A stretch of 11,762 bases of DNA from Euperipatoides rowelli (GCA_003024985.2 PXIH01S0021245.1), one strand, 5' to 3'; positions 1 to 7,993 are shown, counted from the first letter of the stretch. Notes: generated from the letters alone by a model not told the origin. Numbers and translations are program-made.

Positions 1-124
1 AATAAGTTGAAGTTATCTAGATCGGCACTCAGCAAAAGATTATTTCACCTCTAGATTATCCTAGGGTTCAGGGTTACAGAAAGGTTAGGACTGTAAAGAA
101 AATATACTAAAATCTTTGAGAAAA
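1..124 (+). repeat. Left terminal inverted repeat (window-truncated)
   Basis: Position k pairs with position 1632-k throughout. Long identical blocks include CTCAGCAAAAGATTATTTCA and AAGGTTAGGACTGTAAAG. Differences are single substitutions, for example around 24-27, 52, 61, 77 and 81. The repeat contains the telomere-like words CCTAGGGTTCAGGGTT and GGTTAGG, which are too short to be telomeric DNA. Homology fades into an A-run after about 124. The repeat may begin before base 1. Confidence 0.85.
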
Positions 125-1507
125 AAAAAATAATTCCACCAGCTACTACATTTTAGATGTCGTGTAATTCCTAACGTTAATTATGTTGGTGAGCAGATAA
201 AGAAATATGAACATACACTACAGTATATGCACACACATACACATGCATTCTACATAAAAGGGTTAAAACTTATTAATATTTAATGAAGAAAACCCCAATA
301 TAATTATTTTATGTATGATAATTAAATTTAAACTAAAATTACAACAAAAAGAGATTTTATCTTTTTTTTTTTTTGTCAACAAAATTAAACTAAATTTGCA
401 TTGACTTTGTGTACGTTATCCTGGTGTTATAATTATATGTAAAAATTTAAAAGGCTATTCTTTTAATATAAATAATAAATCAACCAGATAAATAACTTAA
501 AAATATACAGACTTTTGTAATTAAAATTTATAATTTCCTTATTTTTGGTAATGAAAATGAAAAGTTCAATTGTTAATGTTTAGTCTACTGTATAAATTAT
601 TTGCTATATTATTAATCTCTTCAGTTCAGTTACATGACCTAGTAGTTAAATATAACATACACTGAACTACAATAAACAAATTACATTGAAATAAAGATAT
701 TTTCAAATATTTAATATGAAGTATTTGAATATTAGATGAATATTAATATATTATAAGTTAATTTATATTTTACAAATTACATTTTTGTTAAAAAATATTA
801 AAGTTAAATTAGAGTAATAATAAAAAAAAATCTTTAATTTATTTTTAAAATAAAATAGTCTATACACAGTATATTTTTGTTTTATTATTTTATTAACTGT
901 TATATTTGGATACTAGCCTGCTTACTTGACAGAATAGACATTATAACTAGACAAGAAACTGTTGTTAAGAAAGTAATTCATCAAAGTCTGGAGCAGGTGC
1001 AAAATCTAGCTTTCAAGCAGATTATATAATGAAGATTAGACATTAAGTATTTAAATATCAAAGTAATAATTATTTTAAATTCTAATACTTTTTAATGAAT
1101 TATGTTATTCTGATCAAATATTGATTTTCAAGTTTTGTAAATTTATTTATGAAAAGCCAAATTCTATTTCAACAGTAAATTTTTTTGTATCATAAGGAAA
1201 AACGAGAAAAGAATAATGTAAGAAATAAAATATAAATCTGAAAAAATGTTGTTACAAAATGGAGCTCATTAGCTATGATATTTCTTTTCAGGTAATCACA
1301 TTATATTTATATAATAAAAATCTAGTAAATAATGTTCTTTTTACTGATTATGTACACTGATTATGTTTTATGTTAAAGGGTTATTTGTATAGTTAAGTAG
1401 GAATGATAAAGTTTAATATCCTTCAGATTCCGTTATCTTTCCATAAACAAAATTAATGTTAAAAGTCGCACGCCAACTAAAACATAGTAGTATATGGAAT
1501 TACTATC
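125..1507. other. Non-coding interior of the inverted-repeat element
   Basis: The interior is very A+T-rich, with T/A homopolymers (13 T at 362-374) and a short CA-rich stretch at 214-244. I see no transposase motif on either strand. One stretch stands out: on the plus strand the frame 859-1026 is open for 56 codons with no ATG. Its last part (907-1026) is less A+T-rich and protein-like, reading LLDRIDIITRQETVVKK and continuing to a TAA at 1027. It is preceded by a possible acceptor (CTTGACAG) and contains a possible donor (GCAG/GTGCAA near 995). It could be a captured exon fragment or chance; I do not recognise the peptide. Confidence 0.4.
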
Positions 1508-1631
1508 TTTTCTCGCAGATTTTAATATATTTTCTTTACAGTCCTAACCTTACTGGAACCCTGAACCCTATGATAATCTATAGGTGAAATAATCTTTTGC
1601 TGAGCACTGATCTAGATAATTTCAACTTACT
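1508..1631 (-). repeat. Right terminal inverted repeat
   Basis: This is the reverse complement partner of 1-124. It includes TTTACAGTCCTAACCTTA (1535-1552) and AACCCTATGATAATC (1564-1578). Similarity stops near 1631, immediately before a clearly less A+T-rich flank, which suggests that the element boundary is here. A possible diverged third copy of part of this repeat lies at 11331-11411. Confidence 0.85.
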
Positions 1632-1960
1632 ACCATCAGCCATATTGGTGGGCAGAATATGGAACTTAACCTAATATGCTATCCCTCTAAACCCAAACAT
1701 GGTATGATGTACTTTCTTGTACACTTCTACACAATGCTGTCTGGATCATAATAATTGATAGCTCTACATAATGATCTTGCACACTGCTAAAGACATAGGC
1801 TACATGTGCAATTAAAAGACGGACAGCCATTCATCAACATCCATATTGATAAAAATCCAACTTTTACACAGACCTTTTGTTTTCCCTCCATCTTGTTATC
1901 CATGGAGCCAATCATATCTTAGGTTTTCTAAGTAGAGGGCAGCACACTGTTGTTTTTATC
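1632..1960. other. Less A+T-rich flank, no gene assigned
   Basis: This block abuts the right terminal repeat and has visibly more G+C than its surroundings. The minus strand has a 47-codon ATG frame at 1830-1687 (beginning MAVRLLIAHV) and a 42-codon ATG frame just upstream in another frame (including MDNKMEGKQKV). Neither resembles a family I know, and such lengths are expected by chance when local G+C rises. The block may be an old repeat or an exon relic. The words CAGCCATATTGG and CCATCTTGTTATCCATGG are reminiscent of repeat heads, but I cannot place them. Confidence 0.3.
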
Positions 1961-2640
1961 CCAACTGATTTAGTTTGAAAATATCGTATTTCAAACCGGA
2001 TTTTCATAAAGTAGTAAATAAAGTAAAATAAAATATTTTACTTAATATTAGACGTTAATTGAAATTAATTTTAATGTGTAAAAATAATAACCATAACAAC
2101 TGTTGGAAATAAGACAAGGAATATTATTGGCTATTGTATAGAGAAATTTCATTGATCATGGACACAATCCTGCAAAAAAATTATGAACAGCTTTAAGCAC
2201 ATATCTACGTTTATGATACAAATTAGAAATGGATCAAAGACGTGTTATGTAAAAGTATTAATGAGCCTTTAAACACCTTACAGAATGTTTCTACGAAAAA
2301 TATAAATAACTAAAAAAAATTGTTTTTTGAAAATTTCTTACAAATTCAGTTGGTCCTAAAATTAATCTTCCATACATATTTTGTTTACTAACTTCTACTA
2401 TTCCAATGACTGTATGAAAATTTGTCATTCAAATAAAACATTTCCCCCTTTCAAGCTTTATATTGTTTTTTTTTGTTGTTGTTTGTTTTTTATTAATCAC
2501 CTACTGTGTTTTGAAAAAATTTTCATCATACCCTCCATACACCTAATTTGAGTCATATACACTTATTTTTAAACTACTTCTCAAATTGCATATACTTTGC
2601 TTCTCGTTATTCACACTCCAATATTCAAATAATAAAATAC
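1961..2640. other. A+T-rich intergenic sequence, nothing recognised
   Basis: Both strands are dense with stop codons. A T-rich simple stretch lies at 2466-2490. No repeat pairing with other parts of the window was noticed. Confidence 0.5.
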
Positions 2641-2675
2641 AATTGTTATGACTTGTAGCAGACCTGAGAATGGTC

Positions 2676-2683
2676 TATAAAAG
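2676..2683 (+). promoter_or_regulatory. Possible TATA box (plus strand)
   Basis: TATAAAAG is a close match to the metazoan TATA consensus and is set in a slightly less A+T-rich context (AGACC ... GGTCT flanks it on the left). No plus-strand coding start can be tied to it. In DNA this rich in A+T such words arise often by chance, so this is only a pointer. Confidence 0.12.
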
Positions 2684-2998
2684 CATCAAATACTATTCAC
2701 CAATTGAACAATAACATTAATAGTAATACTTTATTTCCCAACTTCTACAATAGAGACCCTGTTCCACGCAATCAGATTTATGAACTCTAAAGTATACACT
2801 TATAGAAAACTGCATCCTGATTTGTAATGTAATCAACCAGTCTTCATAACCTCTAGAACTACAGGAATGACAACCATAATGTACAATAGCAAGGAATATA
2901 ATATAGTATAATAAGAATATAACCAGATAATTTTGATCTCTTCTTATAATTCTAGCCAAGTGCTAAAGGGTAAAATGGTTTAGAAGAAGTCTCTTCAC

Positions 2999-3008
2999 AC
3001 TTACCTCC
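2999..3008 (-). other. Candidate 5' splice site
   Basis: On the minus strand the bases read GGAG/GTAAGT, matching the metazoan donor consensus over the intron's first six bases. It closes the candidate exon at 3068-3005. The nearest acceptor-like site (TTTTACCCTTTAG, ending near 2963) would give a 42-nt intron and soon an in-frame stop, so the true acceptor, if any, is farther away. Confidence 0.3.
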
Positions 3009-3068
3009 GACCACAGCCTGGACCTGTCTCTTAGCCTGTACCTGTAAGGAAACATCCTCATCTGTCAT
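3005..3068 (-). CDS. Candidate first coding exon of an unrecognised protein (partial)
   Basis: Reading the minus strand, an ATG at 3068-3066 with G at -3 opens 21 clean codons beginning MTDEDVSLQVQAKRQVQ. It ends at GGAG/GTAAGTGTG, a near-consensus 5' splice site after the first base of codon 22 (phase 1). The local sequence is much less A+T-rich than the surroundings and carries several of the window's few CpGs, as exons in such genomes usually do. An in-frame TAG lies 12 codons upstream, so the ATG is a sensible start. Without splicing the frame would run to a TAG after 39 codons. The peptide is polar and Gln/Val-rich, and I do not recognise a family. Later exons would lie at lower coordinates, but no convincing acceptor-exon pair was found in the window. 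The same island also has a 74-codon plus-strand open frame without a useful ATG (2974-3195). The strand and reality of a gene are therefore unsettled. Confidence 0.28.
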
Positions 3069-3234
3069 TTCGACCTCTCCCCGGAGCTCCAGTAAGACTA
3101 AACTAATCTATGTTCCACATAACCATCTTCCCTGGAATCCTCTTCTGACCATAATAAATACATCTTTAGATTACTTTAGTTGTATGCCTTTATCTTAACC
3201 TGTTCTCTTTCAGCTACTTCCCTCTAACCGCTTT

Positions 3235-3241
3235 CTTTATA
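3235..3241 (-). promoter_or_regulatory. Possible TATA box for the candidate minus-strand exon
   Basis: CTATAAAG on the minus strand lies about 170 bases upstream of the candidate ATG at 3068. That would put a start site near 3210 and give a leader of about 140 bases. The surrounding 3170-3310 is less A+T-rich than average. This is supporting context only and depends on the exon being real. Confidence 0.13.
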
Positions 3242-3309
3242 GTCATAGGCCACTTTCCCCAGTTCCCCACGTCTGCCTAGTACAGTCTAGCAATAAACTA
3301 TAATAATTA

Positions 3310-4400
3310 TTCCCATTTCAGGCCTAAAAGGTACTATAGACTGCTGTTTATTTAATTATATTTCCCCTAAATACAACATTACCCAAAATGCAATTTAATT
3401 AGAGACAATCAAATTACCCATTTTTAAAATTGGGGTAACATCAATTTACAATTCCTCTTCTTGCTTTTTAGTGTTTCAGGTATATATTAAATAAATTCAT
3501 GTATTTAAAGGTAGTTGTATTCATTGAATAGCGTACAAACCCGTCAGCTGACCAAGCTGCAACTACTGCAATTACTACAAATATATTATGGTCGGGATGA
3601 GAGAGCAATCAATGAATAAAATGCAAGCTTATGCTAACCCACAATAAAAACAAATATTAAAATACAATAGGCCTATATTATTATTATATAATACAATATA
3701 TATAATTATATTTGATAAAGCATTGATCTCTGATGTTTGAGCATTATCTTCCATGACAAAGTGTAGATGTTTTTCCTACTTATTCTACCACACCTATGTC
3801 TCACTATTATGTTATTCAAATGAGATCACAGAAGTAGCAGCATAAGATAGAAATTTATTTCATTACCTTATTTAATTAATTTAAGATCAAGCTACCTGAG
3901 TTGTTTTTTTTTTAAATTGTAAACTGCAAACTTTAAATTAATCAGCAAAGCACTATTTTAGGAATACATATTCTCTAGTTTTTTTTTTTGTTTTGTAACA
4001 ATGAAGCAATGCAAAATACTGAAAATAGTCAAGAAGCATATATACAGTATTATTAATGAAATCAAGCACTTATGGTTCTAATGGGAAAAGGAGAATGGCT
4101 TATCAAAATTGATGTTTACATATTATAAATTTGCAAAATAACATACAGTAATTTCAAGATAAGTACATAAGTCTGATTATGTTTTGCTTAGCACAATATA
4201 AATGTTTGATAACTTACTGAGAGTTTATATTATAATGTTCCAGCTAGGCTTGATAACCTGTGTAAGTCCACTGAACGCTATTAATAGGCTAAGCATAATT
4301 CAAATATAAAAGCAAAGTAGTCTTATTTAACTCTAATAAAATGTATGTTTATTCCAAGAGAAGAACTCGGAAACATACTAATAATACAAATAAAATTATT
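3310..4400. other. A+T-rich intergenic sequence, no gene seen
   Basis: The stretch is mostly simple A+T-rich DNA. It holds a TAGGCCTA-type word (AATAGGCCTATATT near 3667), ATT/TA-rich runs at 3676-3715 and T-runs at 3902 and 3979. A less A+T-rich patch at 3530-3650 contains the perfect palindrome GTCAGCTGAC (3543-3552) and a 35-codon plus-strand frame without ATG that reads Gln/Leu-rich (QLTKLQLLQLLQ). It is too short and featureless to call a gene. Confidence 0.45.
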
Positions 4401-5130
4401 TACCAAAACTTGATTACGATGACGATGACAATGTGCTGGCTGCATTCATCATCAGTTTATGACCTATCAACTTACTTTCATACCATCTGTAAAGGTCAGT
4501 CTGGTGGCCTATAACATTTTATACTTTATTCTTTCTTTTGTGTACAAATAAATAGTCATACACAATGTATTGGTAGTTTTCTCCCAGAGCTGTGGCATGA
4601 CACAGTAATTGTTTATCAAGTTACTGTAATGCTGTTTTATCTGTATTATTAGCATAATTAGTATCTTGCTTAGAGTGCTTATCTTGTAATAAACTGACAT
4701 TTTATTAGATTGATAGACGTTTACTTTTCTTTTATTTATGAATTATGCTTATAGCGTCCATTGAGCTTATCCAGATTTCCAAGACTAGGTGTACATTTTA
4801 GATGATCGAATTGAAACTATGCATAGGATTGAGGAGTATTTAAAATCATTATCGATGTTTAGTTGAGATGCTTTCTACTGGGCAATGATATTTGTTTTTA
4901 TTTTGACCAGAAAACTTATGAATTATTTGATAAAACATGTTTGTATAAAGAATAGCAAATGTCACATGGAAGGTGTGAACATAAGAAAAGGCTAACTTTG
5001 CAAAGCTGTATGAATGAATAGACTAGACAATGAAATTGACACATTATTATAGTCTGAATATGCTTAGTGTGTTAATATTATTATAAGAAGTTGTCTTATA
5101 ACTGGTACAACAAGATAGATAACAATATAT
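4401..5130. other. A+T-rich intergenic sequence, no gene seen
   Basis: A short GAT/GAC-rich run (GATTACGATGACGATGACAA) lies near 4411. The 63-codon minus frame at 4700-4509 has no recognisable domain and A+T-driven composition. No RNA gene or mobile element was recognised. Confidence 0.45.
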
Positions 5131-5136
5131 ATACAT

Positions 5137-5520
5137 TATACAAGCTATAGCAGTTAGGCACTCTAACACCTGAATACTGGGCCCAATTCCTGACAATATG
5201 GGTATAATTCTCACACCCTTTCATCCTCTGCTATCCTTTTCTAAATTTTTTTCCCTTCCAAAAATATTTGTGGATGTTAATTATAAACACCATATGCAAT
5301 GTACATTCTATAATATAATGTATTATGTTTATACAAACTGTAGCATTTAAGCACTCTACTTATCTAATCCTGATTCTCTAAGTTTTGTCTCTTGAATCCA
5401 CACACTGCAGCCCCCCCCCCCTCTACCCCCAAAACAAAAATATTTTTGCTTCCCTATCAATTATGGGTGGGTCAATAAAAAGATGACAGTTAATTATGAT
5501 TCACAGTTAACACTGAAAAA
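5137..5520 (+). repeat. Two diverged tandem copies of a ~190 bp unit, possibly a tRNA-derived SINE relic
   Basis: Bases 5137-5165 and 5330-5358 match at 25 of 29 positions (TATACAA.CT.TAGCA.TTA.GCACTCTA). Later words recur in the same order, including CAAAAATATTT (5259 and 5435). Each unit begins with a box-A-like word (TAGCAGTTAGG at 5148, TAGCATTTAAG at 5341) followed by GCACTCTA, as in many tRNA-derived SINE heads. Each also has a box-B-like word downstream (GGCCCAATTCC at 5180-5190, CTCTTGAATCC at 5389-5399). The fits are about 7-8 of 11 bases, so the duplication is better supported than the SINE identity. The spacing from box A to box B is ~32 in the first unit and ~48 in the second. Ends and target-site duplications are not clear. 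Confidence 0.4.
5411..5430 (+). repeat. Poly-C tract
   Basis: Eleven consecutive C, then TCTA, then five C, an extreme departure from local composition. It lies inside the second copy of the tandem unit at 5330-5520 and has no counterpart in the first copy, so it expanded after the duplication. The complementary strand is a G-run. Confidence 0.8.
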
Positions 5521-6071
5521 GCTATTTTTTAACTTATGTTATTCTTTTAAGAGTAAAAAATATTATATTTGGACTTCTGTAAATCTAATGGTCCAATACT
5601 TTGAAACTTTATGTATCTTTTAGACAGCAATAAGTTGGGGGGAGGGACATGCAACTTTCAGGCAAAATGCAGATTTTTCTTATATTCTGCAAATTGTGTA
5701 TCTTCATTGTTTATATTTTATAAATTATAGCCTACATTTTCAAATGGAGTTTATTTTACTTAATCAAAATAAAAAATCCTTAATTTTTAAAGCGCAATGT
5801 TAAAAAATTAACCATTTTTATCGATCTATCAATTGTTCTTTGGTGGAAGCTCTATCATATTAATTTTATAATTATATTTTCCTCTTTGAGTATTTAAAAA
5901 ATTGAAAATTGCCCTCATTGAAGCAAATCATGTCAAACAGTATAACCTATGGATTTAATAAACCATCAGTCCATTATTACTTATAAGTTTTGTCTAACTA
6001 TTAACAGTTATATACAAAGGTACATTACAATTTTAGAATATATCAATGGATAAACCACATGGTGTCAGTAG
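5521..6071. other. A+T-rich intergenic sequence, no gene seen
   Basis: This is stop-dense, low-complexity A+T-rich DNA. The only compositional break is a G-run, TTGGGGGGAGGGAC, at 5635-5648. It lies ~200 bases from the poly-C tract and could pair with it, but I see no wider inverted repeat. Confidence 0.45.
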
Positions 6072-6153
6072 TATTGAGAAGCTTACATGTATTCAGAAGC
6101 ATACAAGTATTGAAAACTTTACAAGTAATTACGAATATTGAAAAGCTTTTAAA
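6072..6153 (+). repeat. Degenerate 18-bp tandem repeat
   Basis: Three adjoining 18-base units read TATTGAGAAGCTTACATG (6072-6089), TATTCAGAAGCATACAAG (6090-6107) and TATTGAAAACTTTACAAG (6108-6125). A 10-base interruption follows, then a fourth decayed unit at 6136-6153. Because 18 is a multiple of three, each frame reads as a six-residue repeat, for example VLRSLH/VFRSIQ/VLKTLQ. This explains the 61-codon plus frame at 6059-6244 without needing a gene. Confidence 0.7.
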
Positions 6154-6892
6154 AATAAAACATCATGAAAGCATTAATCAGATAACACATTTTAAATTAA
6201 GTAATCAGGAAATCATTTCATATGAGTTCCTAAAAAGGCATTAATTTCTATTTAGATAGATACTGTACATCTTTACAATTTTGTCATAATTTAGTGTAGC
6301 CTACATAAATTGTGTAGCCTTATGAAGAATTTGCGAAGGAACCTGTAGTCCTCTAATGCATAATCTTTTTAAGGGTAGGAGTTTAATGGGTTCATAAATT
6401 TACTATCACAGATGTTACTCTAGACCTTCATATGAGCATTGGTCACTTTGCAGAAGTTCTGCACATTCAGTAATCTGCAGCCAGATTTTATAGATTTAAA
6501 TTCCATAATGTCATGGTTAAACATGTATTCAAAATTTCAGCCATCGAATATTACCAAAAGTGAAGTTATGTCTCTAAACATTTGAAACAAATCTATAACA
6601 TTTTGAATTAAATAAAAGATTTTTTAAAAAATTCTCATTTATATTTTTTTAATCAATTAAAATTCAGAAGTGACAGATTTAAAAAAATATAAAAGAATCC
6701 TAGTTTTATTTATTATCCCTAAACCCAAACAGTTTGCACATTAAATCTTTGATTTTATTATTTTAAAAACGTATCTAACTACTTTAAAATTTTCATTTTC
6801 TATTACAAAATAATGTTTAGATTAAGTATTTTATCTTTTTTTTTTATCTCTAATAATATTTAACTTGATTGTCAACTTGTTATTATTAAACA
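6154..6892. other. A+T-rich intergenic sequence, no gene seen
   Basis: One less A+T-rich patch at 6387-6470 has a 28-codon plus frame without an early ATG, beginning WVHKFTITDVTLDLHMSIG. It ends at CAG/TAA after an acceptor-like ATCACAG. It is protein-like but too short to assign. GTGTAGCC is repeated at 6293 and 6312. Nothing else was recognised. Confidence 0.4.
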
Positions 6893-6976
6893 GGTAATTC
6901 TTGATTTACATGGATTTGATTTACACGTTTTTGGGATAACATGATTTAAGAATTACTGCTACTTCTCAAATTACAT
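6893..6976. repeat. Degenerate ~15-bp tandem repeat with an imperfect inverted repeat
   Basis: TTGATTTACA occurs at 6901 and again at 6916, followed by related words GGATAACATG, AAGAATTAC and CAAATTACATG at roughly 15-base spacing. GTAATTCTT (6894-6902) is the exact reverse complement of AAGAATTAC (6948-6956), and the flanking CATG-containing bases partly pair too. A transcript could form a weak hairpin, but simple repeat decay explains it as well. Confidence 0.45.
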
Positions 6977-7483
6977 GGTCTAAGGTTTGAAAAAAATATG
7001 TACAGTATAGCCTACATAATTTAGAATAAAACTAAGACAATGAAAAGCTGTCAAAAGTAAAAAAGTAATTAATCTTCAATGGTTTGTTAATGTTATGATA
7101 GTCTGAGAGAAATTAATTAATTTGTTTCAAATTGATTCAAATTCTTTATAGGAATGTCTTTCTGATGAATAAATGGTATACCTATTATGGTTTTATTTCC
7201 CCTTTAAATAAATTATGGAAGCTTGGATAATTTTTAACACAAAATTTCATTTACATTAAATTCCACCATTCTTTATTTCATCAGCATGCTTCAAGGTATA
7301 AAAGTTTACTTAAATTTTATTTATATTTGCTAACATATTTCTTTTAATTTTTAGTAAGTTCAAAATTTTACAGTTTAAAGGTTAATGCATTACCTGAAAC
7401 AAAGAAGTGAAGATATCGCGAAATGATCACAAACTAACAAACTTGTAGCAAATAAACTTTCTGTATTATATAGGCCTATTAGA
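6977..7483. other. A+T-rich sequence left of the PLE fold-back, no gene seen
   Basis: Stops are frequent in all frames. TATAGGCCTATTAG at 7470-7483 directly abuts the left edge of the PLE fragment and is one of several TAGGCCTA-type words in the window. I found no upstream PLE reverse transcriptase here on either strand. Confidence 0.45.
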
Positions 7484-7638
7484 TTGGCATTAATACCTTA
7501 CAATTAGCATTATTAAAATTATGTGCAGTTTCAGAAATATGCAAATGAACCTGCAAGGCCTTATCATATTTAATGTCTTCCCTGGTACACATGGAAATCA
7601 GATGGCCACTCATTCCAACACATCGGCTATGACATATA
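7484..7638 (-). pseudogene. PLE GIY-YIG nuclease fragment, inverted N-terminal piece
   Basis: On the minus strand this piece reads CICHSRCVGMSGHL, then the conserved DKALQVHLHISET block, then AHNFNNANCKVL. That is the layout of the C-terminal GIY-YIG endonuclease of Penelope-like retroelements (Cys pair, YVG..GR, R..EH, ALQVHL, H.FN, FKVL). GIY-YIG nucleases nick target DNA for element insertion. The catalytic face is damaged: YVG has become CVG, the Arg of the GR position is His, and REH is RED. The frame stays open across the region that is shifted in the plus copy. Homology stops at ~7484 just before two stop codons. The GIY strand and the whole reverse transcriptase are missing. Confidence 0.72.
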
Positions 7639-7643
7639 CACTG

Positions 7644-7734
7644 CTCATTGTTCAAATTGTAACCTTGTATCAGTGGTCAAATTAATCTCTTGTTTCAATA
7701 CTTTTATAAACTCTTTTTCAGCAATAAAATATTT
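7644..7734 (-). pseudogene. PLE GIY-YIG nuclease fragment, inverted C-terminal piece (displaced)
   Basis: The minus strand reads KYFIAEKEFIKVLKQEINL and on to a stop after LQFEQ. It carries the Glu of the IAEKEF helix and the Asn of the terminal P.(I/L)N motif, which are conserved in GIY-YIG domains; the usual Pro is Gln here. It matches 7901-7993 of the plus copy in inverted orientation, by eye at roughly 90% or better. Its position is odd: on the minus strand it lies upstream of the N-terminal piece it should follow. Only ~5 bases separate the two. Confidence 0.72.
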
Positions 7735-7993
7735 ATATGTCATAGCCAATATGTTGGCGTGAGTGGTCGTCAGATTTCCATACATACCAGGGAACACATT
7801 AAATACGATAAGGCCTTGCAGGTTCATTTGCATATTTCCGAAACTGAACAATGTTAATAATATTAATTTTAAGGTATTAGTGCAAATGAGTAATAAAGAT
7901 AAATGTTTTATTGCTGAAAAAGAGTTTCTAAAAGTATTGAAACCAGAGATTAATTTGATTACTGGTACAAGGTTATAATATTAGTACAATGAG
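7734..7993 (+). pseudogene. PLE GIY-YIG nuclease fragment, plus-strand copy, frameshifted
   Basis: The first half, in the frame starting at 7738, reads CHSQYVGVSGRQISIHTREH, then the ALQVHL block, and stops after ETEQC near 7851. The second half is in the next frame and reads FKVLVQMSNKDK, then FIAEKEFLKVLKPEINL, to a stop at 7976. This keeps YVG, the Arg and REH residues, the catalytic-type Glu and the final Asn of the family. Compared with the inverted copy at 7484-7638, this copy lacks 2 bases just after the GAAACTG at ~7843-7849, which explains the frame change. A full PLE would carry a reverse transcriptase upstream, but here the upstream sequence is the inverted copy, so this is a dead 3'-end fragment. 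A standalone GIY-YIG gene is less likely given the tandem, inverted and truncated layout. Confidence 0.75.

Larger units (their letters stand above)
1..1631. mobile_element. Non-autonomous DNA transposon-like element with long terminal inverted repeats
   Basis: The first ~124 bases match the reverse complement of 1508-1631 without a gap, with about 90% identity by eye. This brackets ~1.4 kb of A+T-rich sequence in which I find no transposase frame. Long inverted termini around a non-coding core are typical of non-autonomous class II elements that depend on a transposase supplied elsewhere. The left terminus lies at or beyond the window edge, so neither the true end nor the target-site duplication can be read, and the superfamily stays unassigned. 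The word TA follows the right arm closely (CTTACTA), which would suit a TA-duplicating family, but this proves nothing in such A+T-rich DNA. A chance inverted repeat of this length is not credible. An inverted segmental duplication is the main alternative. Confidence 0.72.
7484..7888. repeat. ~155-bp inverted repeat with ~95-bp centre
   Basis: Left arm 7484-7638 pairs with right arm 7734-7888. GGCTATGACATATA (7625-7638) mirrors TATATGTCATAGCC (7734-7747) exactly. The arms share the block ATAAGGCCTTGCAGGTTCAT, with about 13 mismatches in the ~113 bases before a 2-nt indel. Many of the differences are transitions. RNA read through either strand could fold into a long imperfect hairpin. Confidence 0.85.

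Noticed and set aside
2717-2959. 80-codon minus-strand frame with Arg-rich start, hydrophobic segment (YLVIFLLYYIIFLAIV) and four Cys, resembling a small secreted or membrane peptide
   Set aside because: Hydrophobic Ile/Leu/Tyr runs arise automatically from A+T-rich sequence. There is no recognisable family or Cys pattern, and the frame lies in the proposed intron of the candidate exon. An AATAAA on the minus strand at 2735-2730 is expected by chance here.
2974-3195. 74-codon plus-strand open frame overlapping the candidate minus exon
   Set aside because: It has no ATG except near its end, and its Ser/Thr/Cys/Pro-rich composition probably reflects the antisense of a less A+T-rich exon. It is kept only as an alternative strand hypothesis.
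4509-4700. 63-codon minus-strand frame
   Set aside because: Composition follows base content, no motif or domain is visible, and the length is unremarkable.
5411-5648. Pairing of the poly-C tract (5411) with the G-run (5637) as a stem
   Set aside because: Only the homopolymer parts pair; the flanks show no complementarity, so a designed stem is not supported.
7645-7851. 68-codon minus-strand frame taken as one protein
   Set aside because: Its first half is simply the antisense of the plus PLE copy. Only the second half (after about residue 40) is a true PLE piece, annotated as 7644-7734.
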